This document shows positions 53,231 to 62,217 of a stretch of 64,000 bases of DNA, piece after piece (the first letter of the stretch is position 1; the number at the start of each line of letters is the position of its first letter). The stretch covers positions 62,001 to 126,000 of the forward strand of contig CAWHYJ010000004.1 in NCBI GenBank assembly GCA_963833495.1, in the 5' to 3' direction. The position numbers were made by a program, and so were the translations under genes. Source of the stretch: Fodinibacter sp963833495 (lineage in GTDB: Bacteria > Actinomycetota > Actinomycetes > Actinomycetales > Dermatophilaceae). Below the pieces are notes generated by a model, which saw nothing but the letters and a program-made list of their open reading frames with translations, did not search any database and was not told where the DNA came from.

Positions 53231-53635
53231 ATGGACAACGATCTGCTCGGCATCCCGCCGACCCACCTGCCCGAGGACCCCGCCGCCGAGTCGCTGGCCA
53301 GCGGCACCCCACCCGAGCAGGTGGCCGCGGCGCACCCGGCATCCAGCCTGGCCTGGGCCGTACTCGCCGAGGACGCCCTCGCCGACCACCGCGCCGTCAC
53401 CTCCTACGCCTACGCCCGCACCGGCTACCACCGCGGCCTCGACGCCCTGCGCAAGTCGGGCTGGCGCGGCCAGGGGCCGATCCCGTGGGAGCACGTGCCC
53501 AACCGTGGCTTCCTGCGCGCGCTCGGGGCACTGGCCCGGGCGGCCAACCAGATCGACGAGGCCGAGGAGGTGCACCGGTGCACCGAGTTCCTACGGGCGT
53601 CGACCGCCACCGGTGCCCGCGAGCTCGGTTTCTGA
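53231..53635 (+). CDS. DUF3151 family protein
   Basis: 134 residues. LAWAVLAEDALADHRAVTSY then AYARTGYHRGLDALRKSGWR is the DUF3151 core, followed by GPIPWEHVPNRGFLRALGAL. The family is actinobacterial and of unknown function. It usually lies next to fba, as here and in Mycobacterium tuberculosis (Rv0360c near fba). ATG 53231 starts 11 bp after the fbaA hairpin, so it probably has its own promoter or relies on read-through. Confidence 0.9.
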   Translation: MDNDLLGIPPTHLPEDPAAESLASGTPPEQVAAAHPASSLAWAVLAEDALADHRAVTSYAYARTGYHRGLDALRKSGWRGQGPIPWEHVPNRGFLRALGALARAANQIDEAEEVHRCTEFLRASTATGARELGF

Positions 53636-53663
53636 CCGACCTCGAGAGGCCACCCGGCACGAC

Positions 53664-53696
53664 GGAGGGCCCGGGCGATGTACGCCCGGGCCCTCC
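53664..53696 (+). terminator. Perfect 14-bp hairpin after the DUF3151 gene
   Basis: GGAGGGCCCGGGCG, loop ATGTA, CGCCCGGGCCCTCC, 28 bp after the stop codon. It is GC-rich and has no U-tract, as is common for actinobacterial terminators. Confidence 0.75.
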
Positions 53697-53881
53697 ACGG
53701 ACAGCCGTTTCTCGAGTCCCCCAGGCCCGGTCGCCTCCCTCTCGCCAAGAAGCGCCCACCCGAAGGTCCCCTGCAACCGCGGCTGTGCGTCTCCATCGTG
53801 CAACTCGGGGTCGTCGAGGTGCGACACTTGGCTGCCACTGGCAGGTAACGGCCATCCACGTCGGGGTAGGAGGCAGGCCGC

Positions 53882-54664
53882 ATGGACGACCCCGCGGCAT
53901 TCGACGGGGGTGTGCTCCTCGTGCTCGAGGAGCAGCTCCGGCGTGAGCTCGACCGGATCGAGGAGCGGCGCCGAGATCTCCACGCCTCCCGCGACCTGCT
54001 CTCGAAGGTCACCAGCATCGCGCTGGGCGCCACCGAGCCACCCACCGAGCCCATCTCCGACGCCATCGCGCCCTCGGTCGTCAACCGCCTGCTCAGCGAC
54101 ACCACCGGCATGCTGCGCAACTACGTGCTCACCATCTCCGAGGGCCCGGCCCTCGACGAGAGCACCATGCGCGCCAACGAGGAGCGGATCCGCCGGGGCG
54201 AGCAGCAGCGCGCGGTCTACCCGGCGAGCGCGCTGTCCTCACCGCAGGGGCAGCGCTGGATGAGCGTGTGGGAGGGGGTCGGCGAGGACCAGCGCATCGT
54301 GCCCAGCACCGAAACCGAGTTCGCGGTGTTCGGCGAGACGGCGGTCGTGGCGCTCGCCGGGTGGGACGACCCGAGCCAGGGGTATGCCGTCATCCGCGAC
54401 CCGCTCACCGTGCGGCTCTACACCGCCTACTTCGACCTCGCCTGGCGGCACGCGGTCCCGGCGCCGTCCGTCGGCGGCCGCGAGGTGAGCGGCGACCCCA
54501 AGCTGGTCGAGCTGCTCGAGCTCGGCATGAAGGACGAGGCGATCGCCCGCTACCTGGGTGTCAGCCTGCGCACCGTCCGCCGCCGGGTGGCGCACCTGAT
54601 GGCGGTCAACGGGGTCGACACCCGGTTCCAGCTCGGCTGGGCACTCGCCCGGCGGCGCCGCTGA
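53882..54664 (+). CDS. TrmB-like/LuxR-type transcriptional regulator
   Basis: 260 residues. The N-terminus holds a coiled-coil helix (LVLEEQLRRELDRIEERRRD). A middle sensory region (YAVIRDPLTVRLYTAYFDLA then WRHAVP) resembles the PLD-like domain of TrmB-type regulators. The C-terminal helix-turn-helix is LVELLELGMKDEAIARYLGV then SLRTVRRRVAHLMAVNGVDT, similar to LuxR-type DNA-binding domains. The signal is unknown. It lies between the fba/DUF3151 genes and purA. Confidence 0.7.
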   Translation: MDDPAAFDGGVLLVLEEQLRRELDRIEERRRDLHASRDLLSKVTSIALGATEPPTEPISDAIAPSVVNRLLSDTTGMLRNYVLTISEGPALDESTMRANEERIRRGEQQRAVYPASALSSPQGQRWMSVWEGVGEDQRIVPSTETEFAVFGETAVVALAGWDDPSQGYAVIRDPLTVRLYTAYFDLAWRHAVPAPSVGGREVSGDPKLVELLELGMKDEAIARYLGVSLRTVRRRVAHLMAVNGVDTRFQLGWALARRRR

Positions 54665-54694
54665 GCGGAACCGGAGCATCCGGCATCCCCGCGA

Positions 54695-54741
54695 TAGGGT
54701 GGGGTGTACGAGGCCCCGGCGCGTACTCGCGAGGGGCCTTC
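54695..54741 (+). promoter_or_regulatory. purA promoter and leader hairpin
   Basis: TAGGGT at 54695-54700 fits TANNNT. The leader that follows contains AGGCCCC (54711-54717) and GGGGCCT (54733-54739), a hairpin close to the 5' end. It may regulate or stabilise the mRNA. It does not resemble a purine riboswitch. Confidence 0.4.
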
Positions 54742-54788
54742 GGCGCGTCACGGCACCCCTGCCGGGCGCACGGGCGAGAGGAGCCGCG

Positions 54789-56090
54789 ATGCCGGCGATC
54801 GTGCTGATCGGAGCCCAGTGGGGCGACGAGGGCAAGGGCAAGGCGACCGACCTCATGGGCGGCGACGTCGACTACGTCGTCAAGTTCAACGGGGGCAACA
54901 ACGCCGGCCACACGGTGGTCATCGAGGGCGACGACGGCACCCGCGAGAAGTACGCCCTGCACCTGCTGCCGTCCGGCATCCTCACGCCGTCGGTCGTGCC
55001 CGTCATCGGCAATGGCGTCGTGGTCGACCTCGACGTGCTCTTCGAGGAGATCGACGGGCTCGAGGCCCGCGGCGTCGACACCTCGCGTCTGGTGGTGTCG
55101 GCCAACGCGCACGTCATCGCCTCCTACAACCGCACCCTCGACAAGGTCACCGAGCGCTTCCTGGGGGCGCGCAAGATCGGCACCACCGGGCGCGGCATCG
55201 GCCCCACCTACGCCGACAAGATGAACCGGGTCGGCATCCGCGTGCAGGACCTCTTCGACGAGCACATCCTGCGCCAGAAGGTCGAGGCTGCGCTGTCGCT
55301 GAAGAACCAGGTGCTCGTGAAGGTCTACAACACCCGTGCGGCAGAGGCCGACCGGGTCGTCGAAGAGCTGCTGTCGTATGCCGACCGCCTGCGCCCGATG
55401 GTCTGTGACACCTCGCTGGTGCTCGAGAAGGCGCTGAACGACGGGGCGAACGTGCTGCTCGAGGCCGGCCAGGCAACGCTGCTCGACGTCGACCACGGCA
55501 CGTACCCGTTCGTCACCTCGTCGTCGGCCACGGCCGGCGGGGCGTGCACCGGGTCGGGCATCCCCCCGACCCGGGTCACCCGGGTGATCGCGATCCTCAA
55601 GGCCTACACGACCCGGGTCGGCGAGGGACCCTTCCCCACCGAGCTGTTCGACGACGACGGCGAGACGTTGCGCAAGACCGGTGTCGAGTACGGCACCACC
55701 ACCGGCCGGCCGCGGCGCTGCGGCTGGATGGACACCGTCATCGGCCGCTACGCCAACCGGGTCAACGGTGTCACCGACTTCGTCATCACCAAGCTCGACG
55801 TGCTCACCGGGTTCGACAAGGTGCCGGTGTGCGTGGCCTACGAGGTCGACGGCGTGCGGCACGACGAGATGCCGGTCAACCAGAGCGACTTCCACCACGC
55901 CACGCCGGTCTACGAGCTGCTCGACGGCTGGTGGGAGGACATCTCGGGGTGTCGCGAGTTCGACGAGCTGCCGCCGGCGGCCCGGGCCTACGTGCTGCGG
56001 GTCGAGGAGCTCATCGGCGCACGGGTGTCGGCGATCGGCGTCGGGCCGGGGCGGCACGAGATCATCCAGCGCTTCCCGCTGCTCGACTGA
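54789..56090 (+). CDS. purA: Adenylosuccinate synthetase
   Basis: 433 residues. GAQWGDEGKGKATDLMGGDV is the GTP P-loop, and NGGNNAGHTVVI contains the catalytic His. GTTGRGIGPTYADKMNR and TTTGRPRRCGWMDTV bind IMP and aspartate, and QSDFHHATPVYE is near the C-terminus. It makes adenylosuccinate from IMP and aspartate with GTP in AMP synthesis. The ATG is at 54789, behind AGAGGAG. Confidence 0.96.
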   Translation: MPAIVLIGAQWGDEGKGKATDLMGGDVDYVVKFNGGNNAGHTVVIEGDDGTREKYALHLLPSGILTPSVVPVIGNGVVVDLDVLFEEIDGLEARGVDTSRLVVSANAHVIASYNRTLDKVTERFLGARKIGTTGRGIGPTYADKMNRVGIRVQDLFDEHILRQKVEAALSLKNQVLVKVYNTRAAEADRVVEELLSYADRLRPMVCDTSLVLEKALNDGANVLLEAGQATLLDVDHGTYPFVTSSSATAGGACTGSGIPPTRVTRVIAILKAYTTRVGEGPFPTELFDDDGETLRKTGVEYGTTTGRPRRCGWMDTVIGRYANRVNGVTDFVITKLDVLTGFDKVPVCVAYEVDGVRHDEMPVNQSDFHHATPVYELLDGWWEDISGCREFDELPPAARAYVLRVEELIGARVSAIGVGPGRHEIIQRFPLLD

Positions 56091-56260
56091 GGTCCGGACG
56101 GCGGATGCCGGGCGGCCGGTGGGGTGCCCGGCATCGGTTCCGGAGGGGGGCGTGGAAGGCGTCTCGTAGCCCTGCTTTCCGGCGAAGCGCGGGCGCGACA
56201 CGCGGGAGAGCCCTAGCATGGCGGGTGCGGGGGCCGTGCTCAGAACTCTGAGGAGTCCCC

Positions 56261-57490
56261 GTGGTCCATGCCCGACGAACCGCCCGACTGGCCCTCGCAA
56301 CCATCGCCAGCGTGATCGCGCTGATCGGCGTGGTCGCGGCGCCACAGTCCGCCTCCGCTGACCCCGGCGCGATGGTGGTGCCGATCACCAGCATCGAGGG
56401 AGTCACCGGCCAGGTCGGCGCCTACTGCCACAGTGGGTTGCCGCACAGCGGTATCGACATCTCGGCCGACACCGGTGACCCGGTCTACGCGGCGTACGGC
56501 GGCACCCTGCAGCGCCTCACCCAGGCCTCCCTCGGCACCTACATCATCGTCACGCACGTCGACGGCTACAGCACGGTGTACGCCCACCTCAGCGGGTACG
56601 CGGCAGGGGCGCCGGACGGCTCGACCGTCACCACCGGTCAGCTCATCGGCTATGCCGGCACCACCGGCAACGCGACCGGGGTGCACCTGCACTTCGAGGT
56701 ACGGCTCAACGGCGTCTCGCAGTCCGGCATCAACGCGGCCTTCCCCTGCGGCTCGCACACCCTGGCCCTGACCCCCATCGCGTGGTCCTTCCCCGGGCTG
56801 CCGGCCGTGGGGCCGGAACCGGTGGACAACCTGGCGGTCTACCGGCCGGCGAACTCGACGTTCTACGTGCGGGCGGCCAACGGGTCACAGCTGAGCGCGA
56901 CCAGGTTCGGCAGCGTCGGCGACCTTCCGGCCGTGGGCCACTTCCAGGACGCGGCGGTCGACAACGTCGCGGTGTACCGGCCGGCGACGGCGACGTTCTA
57001 CGTGCGCGCGATCAGCGGGGCGCTGCTGACCTCGGTCAAGTTCGGCAGGACCGGGGACCTCCCCGTGGTGGGTCACTTCCAGGCCCTCGCCACCGACAAC
57101 CTGGCGGTCTACCGGCCGTCGAACTCGACCTTCTACATCCGGGCGCGGGGCGGGGCGCTGCTGAGCTCGACCAGGTTCGGCACCGTCGGCGACCTCCCGG
57201 TGGTGGGCCGTTTCGAGGACGCCACGGTCGACAACCTCGCGGTGTACCGGCCGTCGAACTCGACGTTCTACGTGCGGGCCCTCGACGGCACCCTGCTGAC
57301 GACCATCAAGTACGGGGCCACCGGGGACCTTCCGGTGGCGGGTCACTTCCAGGGCTCCGCACCGGACAACCTGGGCAGGTTCCGGCCCTCGAGCGCGACG
57401 TTCGCCATCCGGGCCCACGGCGGGGCCCTGCTCACCTCGGTGGCCTTCGGCAAGACCGGCGACCGGCCGTTGGCCGGCAGGTTCCAGTAA
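56261..57490 (+). CDS. Secreted M23 (LytM) peptidase with five C-terminal sequence repeats
   Basis: 409 residues. The Sec signal peptide (ARLALATIASVIALIGVVAA) is followed by ASADP, with cleavage near residue 33. The LytM domain has the HxGxD zinc motif in GLPHSGIDIS, a central SLGTYIIVTHVDGYSTVYAH, and HxH in GVHLHFEV. From about residue 185, five units of about 48 residues follow the pattern DNLAVYRPSNSTFYVRALDG then TLLTTIKYGATGDLPVAGHF, resembling FG-GAP/VCBS-like propeller blades. It probably cuts peptidoglycan cross-links, with the repeats binding a surface ligand or substrate. GTG 56261 lies behind GAGGAG. Confidence 0.85.
   Translation: MVHARRTARLALATIASVIALIGVVAAPQSASADPGAMVVPITSIEGVTGQVGAYCHSGLPHSGIDISADTGDPVYAAYGGTLQRLTQASLGTYIIVTHVDGYSTVYAHLSGYAAGAPDGSTVTTGQLIGYAGTTGNATGVHLHFEVRLNGVSQSGINAAFPCGSHTLALTPIAWSFPGLPAVGPEPVDNLAVYRPANSTFYVRAANGSQLSATRFGSVGDLPAVGHFQDAAVDNVAVYRPATATFYVRAISGALLTSVKFGRTGDLPVVGHFQALATDNLAVYRPSNSTFYIRARGGALLSSTRFGTVGDLPVVGRFEDATVDNLAVYRPSNSTFYVRALDGTLLTTIKYGATGDLPVAGHFQGSAPDNLGRFRPSSATFAIRAHGGALLTSVAFGKTGDRPLAGRFQ
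56818..57480 (+). repeat. Five ~144-bp in-frame repeats in the M23 peptidase gene
   Basis: Each unit begins near GTGGACAACCTGGCGGTCTA or a variant, with starts about 144 bp apart, and the nucleotide sequence is well conserved between units. High DNA identity suggests recent expansion or gene conversion. The copy number may vary among strains. Confidence 0.85.
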
Positions 57491-57499
57491 CGGTCGTCG

Positions 57500-59713
57500 T
57501 CAGGCCGGGCGCAGCACGTGCATCCGGTGCGCCGCACGGGTCAGCACGACGTAGAGCACCCGCACCCCACCGGGTGACTCCTCGACGATGCCCTCCGGGT
57601 CGACGACCACGGTGGCGTCCCACTCCAGGCCCTTGGTCGAGAGCGGGTCGATGAGCTGCACCCGCCCGGCCCCGGCCCCGTCGAGCCCGGCCAACCGCTC
57701 GGTCCACCGACCTCCGGCGATGACGGCGATCGACCCCTCGACCTCGCCGAGCAGCTCGTCGACGGCATCGCCCGCCGCCGACGCCAGCGAACCCTCCACC
57801 ACGCGGTCGACGGGGTCGATCCCGGTCTCGCGCACGGCATCCGGAATGTCGGCGTCGGGCACAACGCGCAGGATGACGTCGCGCGCGTAGTCGAAGATCT
57901 CGCGGGCGTTGCGGTAGTTGGTGTCCATGTGGAACGCGCGGCGGTCCTGCCCGCTGAACGCCTCGTCGCGCGCCCGCCCGGCCTCGGCAAGGTCGGCCCA
58001 CGACGCCTGGGCGGCATCGCCGACGACGGTCCAGGATGCCGCCCGCCCCCGCCGCGCCAGCATCCGCCACTGCATCGGCGAGAGGTCCTGGGCCTCGTCG
58101 ACCAGCACGTGGGCGTAGCCGGACGGCCGGTCGATCCGCCCCATCATCAGCCGCTCGCGGGCGTCGGCGGGCGTGACCTCCCACTGGGTCTCCTCAGCGG
58201 GGACCCGGCGGTCGACCCCGGCGCGCACGTCGATGACGCCCCACTGCGAGAGCTCGTCGAGCTCCTCGATGTCGTAGAAGCCGACGTCCTCGCGGTCGGC
58301 CCGTTGCACCGTGCCGAGCCGGGCGACGAGGTCGTCGACCAGCGCCGCGTCGGACACCGACCAGGTGCCGGTCTCGAGCGCCTCGCGGTAGGAGTAGGCC
58401 ACCGCGGCGCCCTCCTCGTGGTCGAGCACCCCGCGCGAGACGGCGTAGACGTGGTCGGTGTCGGCGAGCGCGAGCAGCAGCTCGCGCGGGTCGACCTGGC
58501 GCCACCAGGTCGCCATGAACTCGTCGACGTCGCGTGAGGCGTCGAAGGCGTCGAGGAAGACGTCGCGCTCGCCCTGGCGCACCGAGCGCCAGGCGGCCTC
58601 GGCGAGTGCCGAGCGCGCGGCATCCGTGGCGAGGTTGTGCTGGTGGGTGCGCAGCACCTCGGAGCGCACCCGGCGCAGCGCGGTGTCGTCGAGGCGCACG
58701 GCGATGCCGGCGATGAACGAGCGGAAGACGTTCGGCGCGCCGGCCGGCGGGCGCGAGGTGAGCCGCGACAGCAGCCGCCGGACGCGCAGCGACCCCTTGA
58801 TCGCCGCCACCTCGGGGGAGTCGAGCCGCTTCGCCGTCATGCCGTCGACGAGGTCGCCGAGCGCGCGCAGCGCCACCGACTCCTCGCCCAGGCTCGGCAG
58901 CACGCGCTCGATGTAGGCGGTGTAGGCGGCCGACGGTCCGACGACGAGGATGCCGCCGTTCTCGAACCGCCGCCGCTCGGAGTACAGCAGATAGGCGGCT
59001 CGGTGGAGGGCGACGACGGTCTTGCCGGTGCCCGGTCCGCCCGTGATCTCGGTGACGCCGCGCGAGGGGGCCCGGATCGCCTCGTCCTGGTGGCGCTGGA
59101 TGGTGGCGACGATGTCGCGCATCTGCCTTCCGCGGCTGCGGGTGAGCGCGGCGATCAGGGCGCCGTCGCCGAGCACCACGATGTCGTCGGGCGCCTCGGG
59201 CACCATCAGGTCGTCCTCGGCACCGACCACGGTGGCGCCCTTGCAGCGCAGCACCCGGCGGCGCAGCACGCCCATGGGGTCGACCGGGGTGGCCCGGTAG
59301 AACGCGGATGCCGCCGGCGCGCGCCAGTCGACCACCAGCGGTTCGTAGTCGTCGTCGCGCACCCCGAGCCGGCCGATGTAGCGCACCTCGCGCTCGTCGG
59401 CGGTGGAGTGCTCGTCGCCGAGGTCGAGCCGGCCGAAGACCAGGCCCTCGTACTGCTTGTCGATCATCGAGCGGCGCCGGGCCGCGGCGTAGACCAGGGC
59501 GTCGCGCTCGAACAGCCCGGTCATCTCCTCGTCGCGCACGTCGCCGGTGCGGCTGGTGCGGCCGCGCGCCATCCCGTCGGCCTCGACGTCGGCGGCGCGG
59601 CGGCTGGCCTTCTCGAGCTCGGCGTACACCCGGTCGACGTGCGCCTGCTCCAGCGCCAGCTCACTGGCGACGTCGGGGGCGGTCTCGGGCAGTCCCGGGC
59701 GGGGGGCGGTCAC
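57500..59713 (-). CDS. HelD/HelR-type RNA polymerase-associated motor ATPase (UvrD-like)
   Basis: 737 residues. The N-terminal coiled-coil arm has ALEQAHVDRVYAELEKASRR. Walker A is GGPGTGKTVVALHRAAYLLY near residue 225, and Walker B VLVDEAQDLSPMQWRML near 537. The helicase motif NYRNAREIFDYARDVI and the C-terminal STKGLEWDATVVVDPEG then YVVLTRAAHRMHVL follow. The length and motifs match actinobacterial HelD/HelR, which free stalled RNA polymerase; HelR also protects from rifampicin. No rifamycin-associated element was found upstream, so HelR versus HelD is open. Confidence 0.85.
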   Translation of the reverse strand: MTAPRPGLPETAPDVASELALEQAHVDRVYAELEKASRRAADVEADGMARGRTSRTGDVRDEEMTGLFERDALVYAAARRRSMIDKQYEGLVFGRLDLGDEHSTADEREVRYIGRLGVRDDDYEPLVVDWRAPAASAFYRATPVDPMGVLRRRVLRCKGATVVGAEDDLMVPEAPDDIVVLGDGALIAALTRSRGRQMRDIVATIQRHQDEAIRAPSRGVTEITGGPGTGKTVVALHRAAYLLYSERRRFENGGILVVGPSAAYTAYIERVLPSLGEESVALRALGDLVDGMTAKRLDSPEVAAIKGSLRVRRLLSRLTSRPPAGAPNVFRSFIAGIAVRLDDTALRRVRSEVLRTHQHNLATDAARSALAEAAWRSVRQGERDVFLDAFDASRDVDEFMATWWRQVDPRELLLALADTDHVYAVSRGVLDHEEGAAVAYSYREALETGTWSVSDAALVDDLVARLGTVQRADREDVGFYDIEELDELSQWGVIDVRAGVDRRVPAEETQWEVTPADARERLMMGRIDRPSGYAHVLVDEAQDLSPMQWRMLARRGRAASWTVVGDAAQASWADLAEAGRARDEAFSGQDRRAFHMDTNYRNAREIFDYARDVILRVVPDADIPDAVRETGIDPVDRVVEGSLASAAGDAVDELLGEVEGSIAVIAGGRWTERLAGLDGAGAGRVQLIDPLSTKGLEWDATVVVDPEGIVEESPGGVRVLYVVLTRAAHRMHVLRPA

Positions 59714-59840
59714 GGAGCAGGTCTCCTCGGAGCGGCGGCGGAGGTCACGGAACTGTCCAGTCTAATCCCGCGGGCGAGACGCTTGCGCCGGGTCCCGAAC
59801 CACGGTCGGGTGGCGTCGGACACCCCCCGGATGTCCCCAG

Positions 59841-59911
59841 ATCGACCAATAGGTCACACGGGGGACACCCCGGCTGCCCACCGACGTCCTTGCTGTGACC
59901 TATTGGTCGAT
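59841..59911. repeat. Intergenic repeat family B, locus B5
   Basis: ATCGACCAATAGGTCACA (59841-59858) is matched by its inverse TGTGACCTATTGGTCGAT (59894-59911), giving perfect 18-bp arms and a 35-base loop. It lies in the divergent gap between the HelD/HelR-like gene and purD. Confidence 0.88.
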
Positions 59912-59985
59912 TCCGGGACGGATGCGGACGCCGGATGCCGGGCGCGGATGCCGGGACGCCCGTGCCGCTCCCGCACGCCCGCCAC

Positions 59986-59991
59986 TAGGTT
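59986..59991 (+). promoter_or_regulatory. -10 box TAGGTT of purD (leaderless)
   Basis: TAGGTT ends six bases before the GTG start at 59998, with no Shine-Dalgarno; the message is probably leaderless. Confidence 0.55.
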
Positions 59992-59997
59992 GGTCGC

Positions 59998-61278
59998 GTG
60001 AAGGTACTCGTCGTCGGGTCCGGGGCCCGCGAGCACGCCCTCGTCCGTTCCATCGCGCTCGACCCGGCGGTCGACGCCGTGATCGCCGCACCGGGCAACC
60101 CCGGCATCGAGGCCGTGGCCCGCTGCGAGCCGCTGCCCGGTGGGGTCACCGATGCCGAGGGCGTCGTCGCGCTGGCTGCCTCGTTGGGGGTCGACCTGGT
60201 CGTCATCGGGCCTGAGGCCCCGCTGGTGGCGGGCGTGGCCGACGCCGTGCGCGCGGCCGGCATCGCCTGCTTCGGCCCGTCGGCGGAGGCGGCCCGGCTC
60301 GAGGGCAGCAAGGCGTTCGCCAAGGAGGTCATGTCGGCGGCCGAGGTGCCCACCGGTCTGGCGCACGTGTGCACCACCGAGGCCGAGGTCGAGGAGGCCC
60401 TCGACGCCCTCGGCGCCCCCCACGTGGTCAAGGACGACGGGCTGGCCGCCGGCAAGGGCGTCGTGGTCACCGACGACCGGCAAGAGGCGCTCGAGCACGC
60501 ACGGGCCTGCCTGGCCAAGCCCGACGGCGCCGTCGTGATCGAGGAGTTCCTCTCCGGGCCCGAGGTGTCGCTGTTCTGCATCTGCGACGGAGTCGACGTG
60601 GTGCCGCTGATGCCGGCGCAGGACTTCAAGCGCGTCGGTGACGGTGACACCGGGCCCAACACCGGTGGCATGGGGGCCTACAGCCCGCTCGACTGGGCGC
60701 CCGAGGGGCTCGTCGAGGAGGTCGTGCGGCGGGTGGCACAGCCGGTCGTCGACGAGATGCGCCACCGGGGCACACCGTTCGCGGGGGTGCTCTACGTCGG
60801 CCTGGCACTGACCCCGCGCGGGCCGAAGGTCATCGAGTTCAACGCCCGGTTCGGCGACCCCGAGACCCAGGTCGTGCTCGCCCGCCTGCTCACCCCGCTC
60901 GGCAACGTGCTGCTCACCGCGGCCAAGGGCCGGCTCGTCGACGCACCGCCGTTGCGCTGGTCCGAGGAGGCGGCCGTCACGGTGGTGGTCGCCGCCGACA
61001 ACTACCCCGGCACGCCCCGCACCGGTGACCCGGTCAGCGGGCTGCACGACCTCCCCGGGGCGCCCGAGGTCTACGTGCTGCACGCCGGCACGACCCGCGA
61101 CGCCGAGGGCACGCTGGTCTCGTCCGGCGGCCGGGTGCTGTCCGTGGTCGCCACCGGAGCCACGCTTGAGCAGGCGCGAGAGCGGGTCTACGCGGCCGTC
61201 GACGTCGTCGAGCTGGCCGGCTCGCACCACCGCACCGACATCGCACTCAAGGCCGAGCGCGGTGAGGTCACCGTCTGA
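59998..61278 (+). CDS. purD: Phosphoribosylamine-glycine ligase
   Basis: 426 residues. It starts KVLVVGSGAREHALVRSIAL, has GPEAPLVAGVADAVRAAG, VVKDDGLAAGKGVVVTDDRQ (ATP-grasp), PAQDFKRVGDGDTGPNTGGM and IEFNARFGDPETQVVL. The ATP-grasp metal-binding residues are intact. It makes GAR in purine biosynthesis. The start is GTG 59998. Confidence 0.96.
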   Translation: MKVLVVGSGAREHALVRSIALDPAVDAVIAAPGNPGIEAVARCEPLPGGVTDAEGVVALAASLGVDLVVIGPEAPLVAGVADAVRAAGIACFGPSAEAARLEGSKAFAKEVMSAAEVPTGLAHVCTTEAEVEEALDALGAPHVVKDDGLAAGKGVVVTDDRQEALEHARACLAKPDGAVVIEEFLSGPEVSLFCICDGVDVVPLMPAQDFKRVGDGDTGPNTGGMGAYSPLDWAPEGLVEEVVRRVAQPVVDEMRHRGTPFAGVLYVGLALTPRGPKVIEFNARFGDPETQVVLARLLTPLGNVLLTAAKGRLVDAPPLRWSEEAAVTVVVAADNYPGTPRTGDPVSGLHDLPGAPEVYVLHAGTTRDAEGTLVSSGGRVLSVVATGATLEQARERVYAAVDVVELAGSHHRTDIALKAERGEVTV

Positions 61279-61287
61279 CTCCGAGCT

Positions 61288-61327
61288 GGGTGCTCAGCTG
61301 GCTGCTCCGCCGACCACCTGAGCACCC
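61288..61327 (+). terminator. Hairpin after purD
   Basis: GGGTGCTCAG (61288-61297) pairs with CTGAGCACCC (61318-61327), with extra TGG/CCA pairing inside the loop. It starts 9 bp after the purD stop. A family C palindrome follows at 61356. Confidence 0.6.
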
Positions 61328-61355
61328 ACCTCTTAACTCTCATCCACCTCGCCAT

Positions 61356-61395
61356 GAGTGCGGAAGTGGTCGCCAGGGCAACCGCTTCCGCACTC
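61356..61395. repeat. Intergenic palindrome family C, locus C2
   Basis: GAGTGCGGAAGTGGTCGCC and GGCAACCGCTTCCGCACTC form an inverted repeat nearly identical to 46757-46796. As at C1, it lies between convergent genes (purD and the PEP-mutase-family gene). Confidence 0.75.
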
Positions 61396-61417
61396 GCCAC
61401 CGTCGGTTGGCCAGGGC

Positions 61418-62191
61418 TCAGTTGAGCTTTCGGGTGTTCTCCGGGATGCCGCCGCCGGCGCGCACGTCGGCGGCGAGGTTCGCCAGGGCGGTGAGTGCGA
61501 CGTTCTGGCTCCACGGGCCGTAGGAGACGCGCGCCACACCCAGTCGCTGCATCGTGTCGAGCGGCAGCGCCCCGGGGATGCCGATGAGGTTCACCTTCTG
61601 CGGCCCGAGCGCCTCGACCAGGGCGGTCACGGTGGCCTCGTCGAGCAGCCCGGGGGCGAAGAAGGTCGAGGCGCCGGCGTCGAGGTAGGCCCGGCCGCGC
61701 TCGATGGCGTCGGCGAGCACCTCGGCCGGGTCGCGGTCGCCGGCGCGCAGGAACGCGTCGGTGCGTGCGTTGAGCACGAACGGGACGCCGGCCCGCTCAC
61801 CGGCGGCGACGGCATCCGCGACCGCTCGCACGGCATCCGGCAGTGGCTTGAGCTGGTCCTCGAGGTTGGCGCCGACGATGCCCACGTCGATGGCCCGGGC
61901 GATGGTGCCGCCGGGGTCGCCGTAGCCGGCCTCGAGGTCGGCGGTGACGGGCAGGTCGACGGCGCCGGCGATGCGGCCGACGGCCTCGATCATCAGGTCG
62001 CGGGGGATCTGCTCGCCGTCGGGGTAGCCGTGGGCTGCCGCCACCGAGTGACTGGCGGTGGCCAGGGCGGTCGTGCCGGGGGTGGCGGCGACGACCTTGG
62101 CCGTGATGGCGTCCCACACGTTGACGAGCAGCAGCAGCTCGGGGTCGGCGTGCAGGCGCTGCAGCTCTCGGGCCTTGTCGACGATGTCCAT
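61418..62191 (-). CDS. Isocitrate lyase/phosphoenolpyruvate mutase family protein
   Basis: 257 residues. LLLLVNVWDAITAKVVAATP, TADLEAGYG, VGANLEDQ and FVLNARTDAFLR are typical of the ICL/PEPM superfamily. The usual ICL catalytic KKCGH loop is not present, so it is a small PEPM-type lyase (for example methylisocitrate lyase or oxaloacetate decarboxylase-like) of unknown substrate. The start is ATG 62191. Confidence 0.82.
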   Translation of the reverse strand: MDIVDKARELQRLHADPELLLLVNVWDAITAKVVAATPGTTALATASHSVAAAHGYPDGEQIPRDLMIEAVGRIAGAVDLPVTADLEAGYGDPGGTIARAIDVGIVGANLEDQLKPLPDAVRAVADAVAAGERAGVPFVLNARTDAFLRAGDRDPAEVLADAIERGRAYLDAGASTFFAPGLLDEATVTALVEALGPQKVNLIGIPGALPLDTMQRLGVARVSYGPWSQNVALTALANLAADVRAGGGIPENTRKLN

Positions 62192-62217
62192 CCGGCGAAA
62201 CTACCCCGGCGGCCGGG

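Noticed and set aside
54709..54741. Purine riboswitch upstream of purA
   Set aside because: Only a simple GC hairpin is present; the conserved purine aptamer core (three-way junction with its invariant loops) is absent.
59714..59997. Rifamycin-associated element upstream of the HelD/HelR-like gene
   Set aside because: No inverted repeat of the expected GGGGCTTGC/GCAAGCCCC type was found in the upstream region; the only palindrome there is family B.
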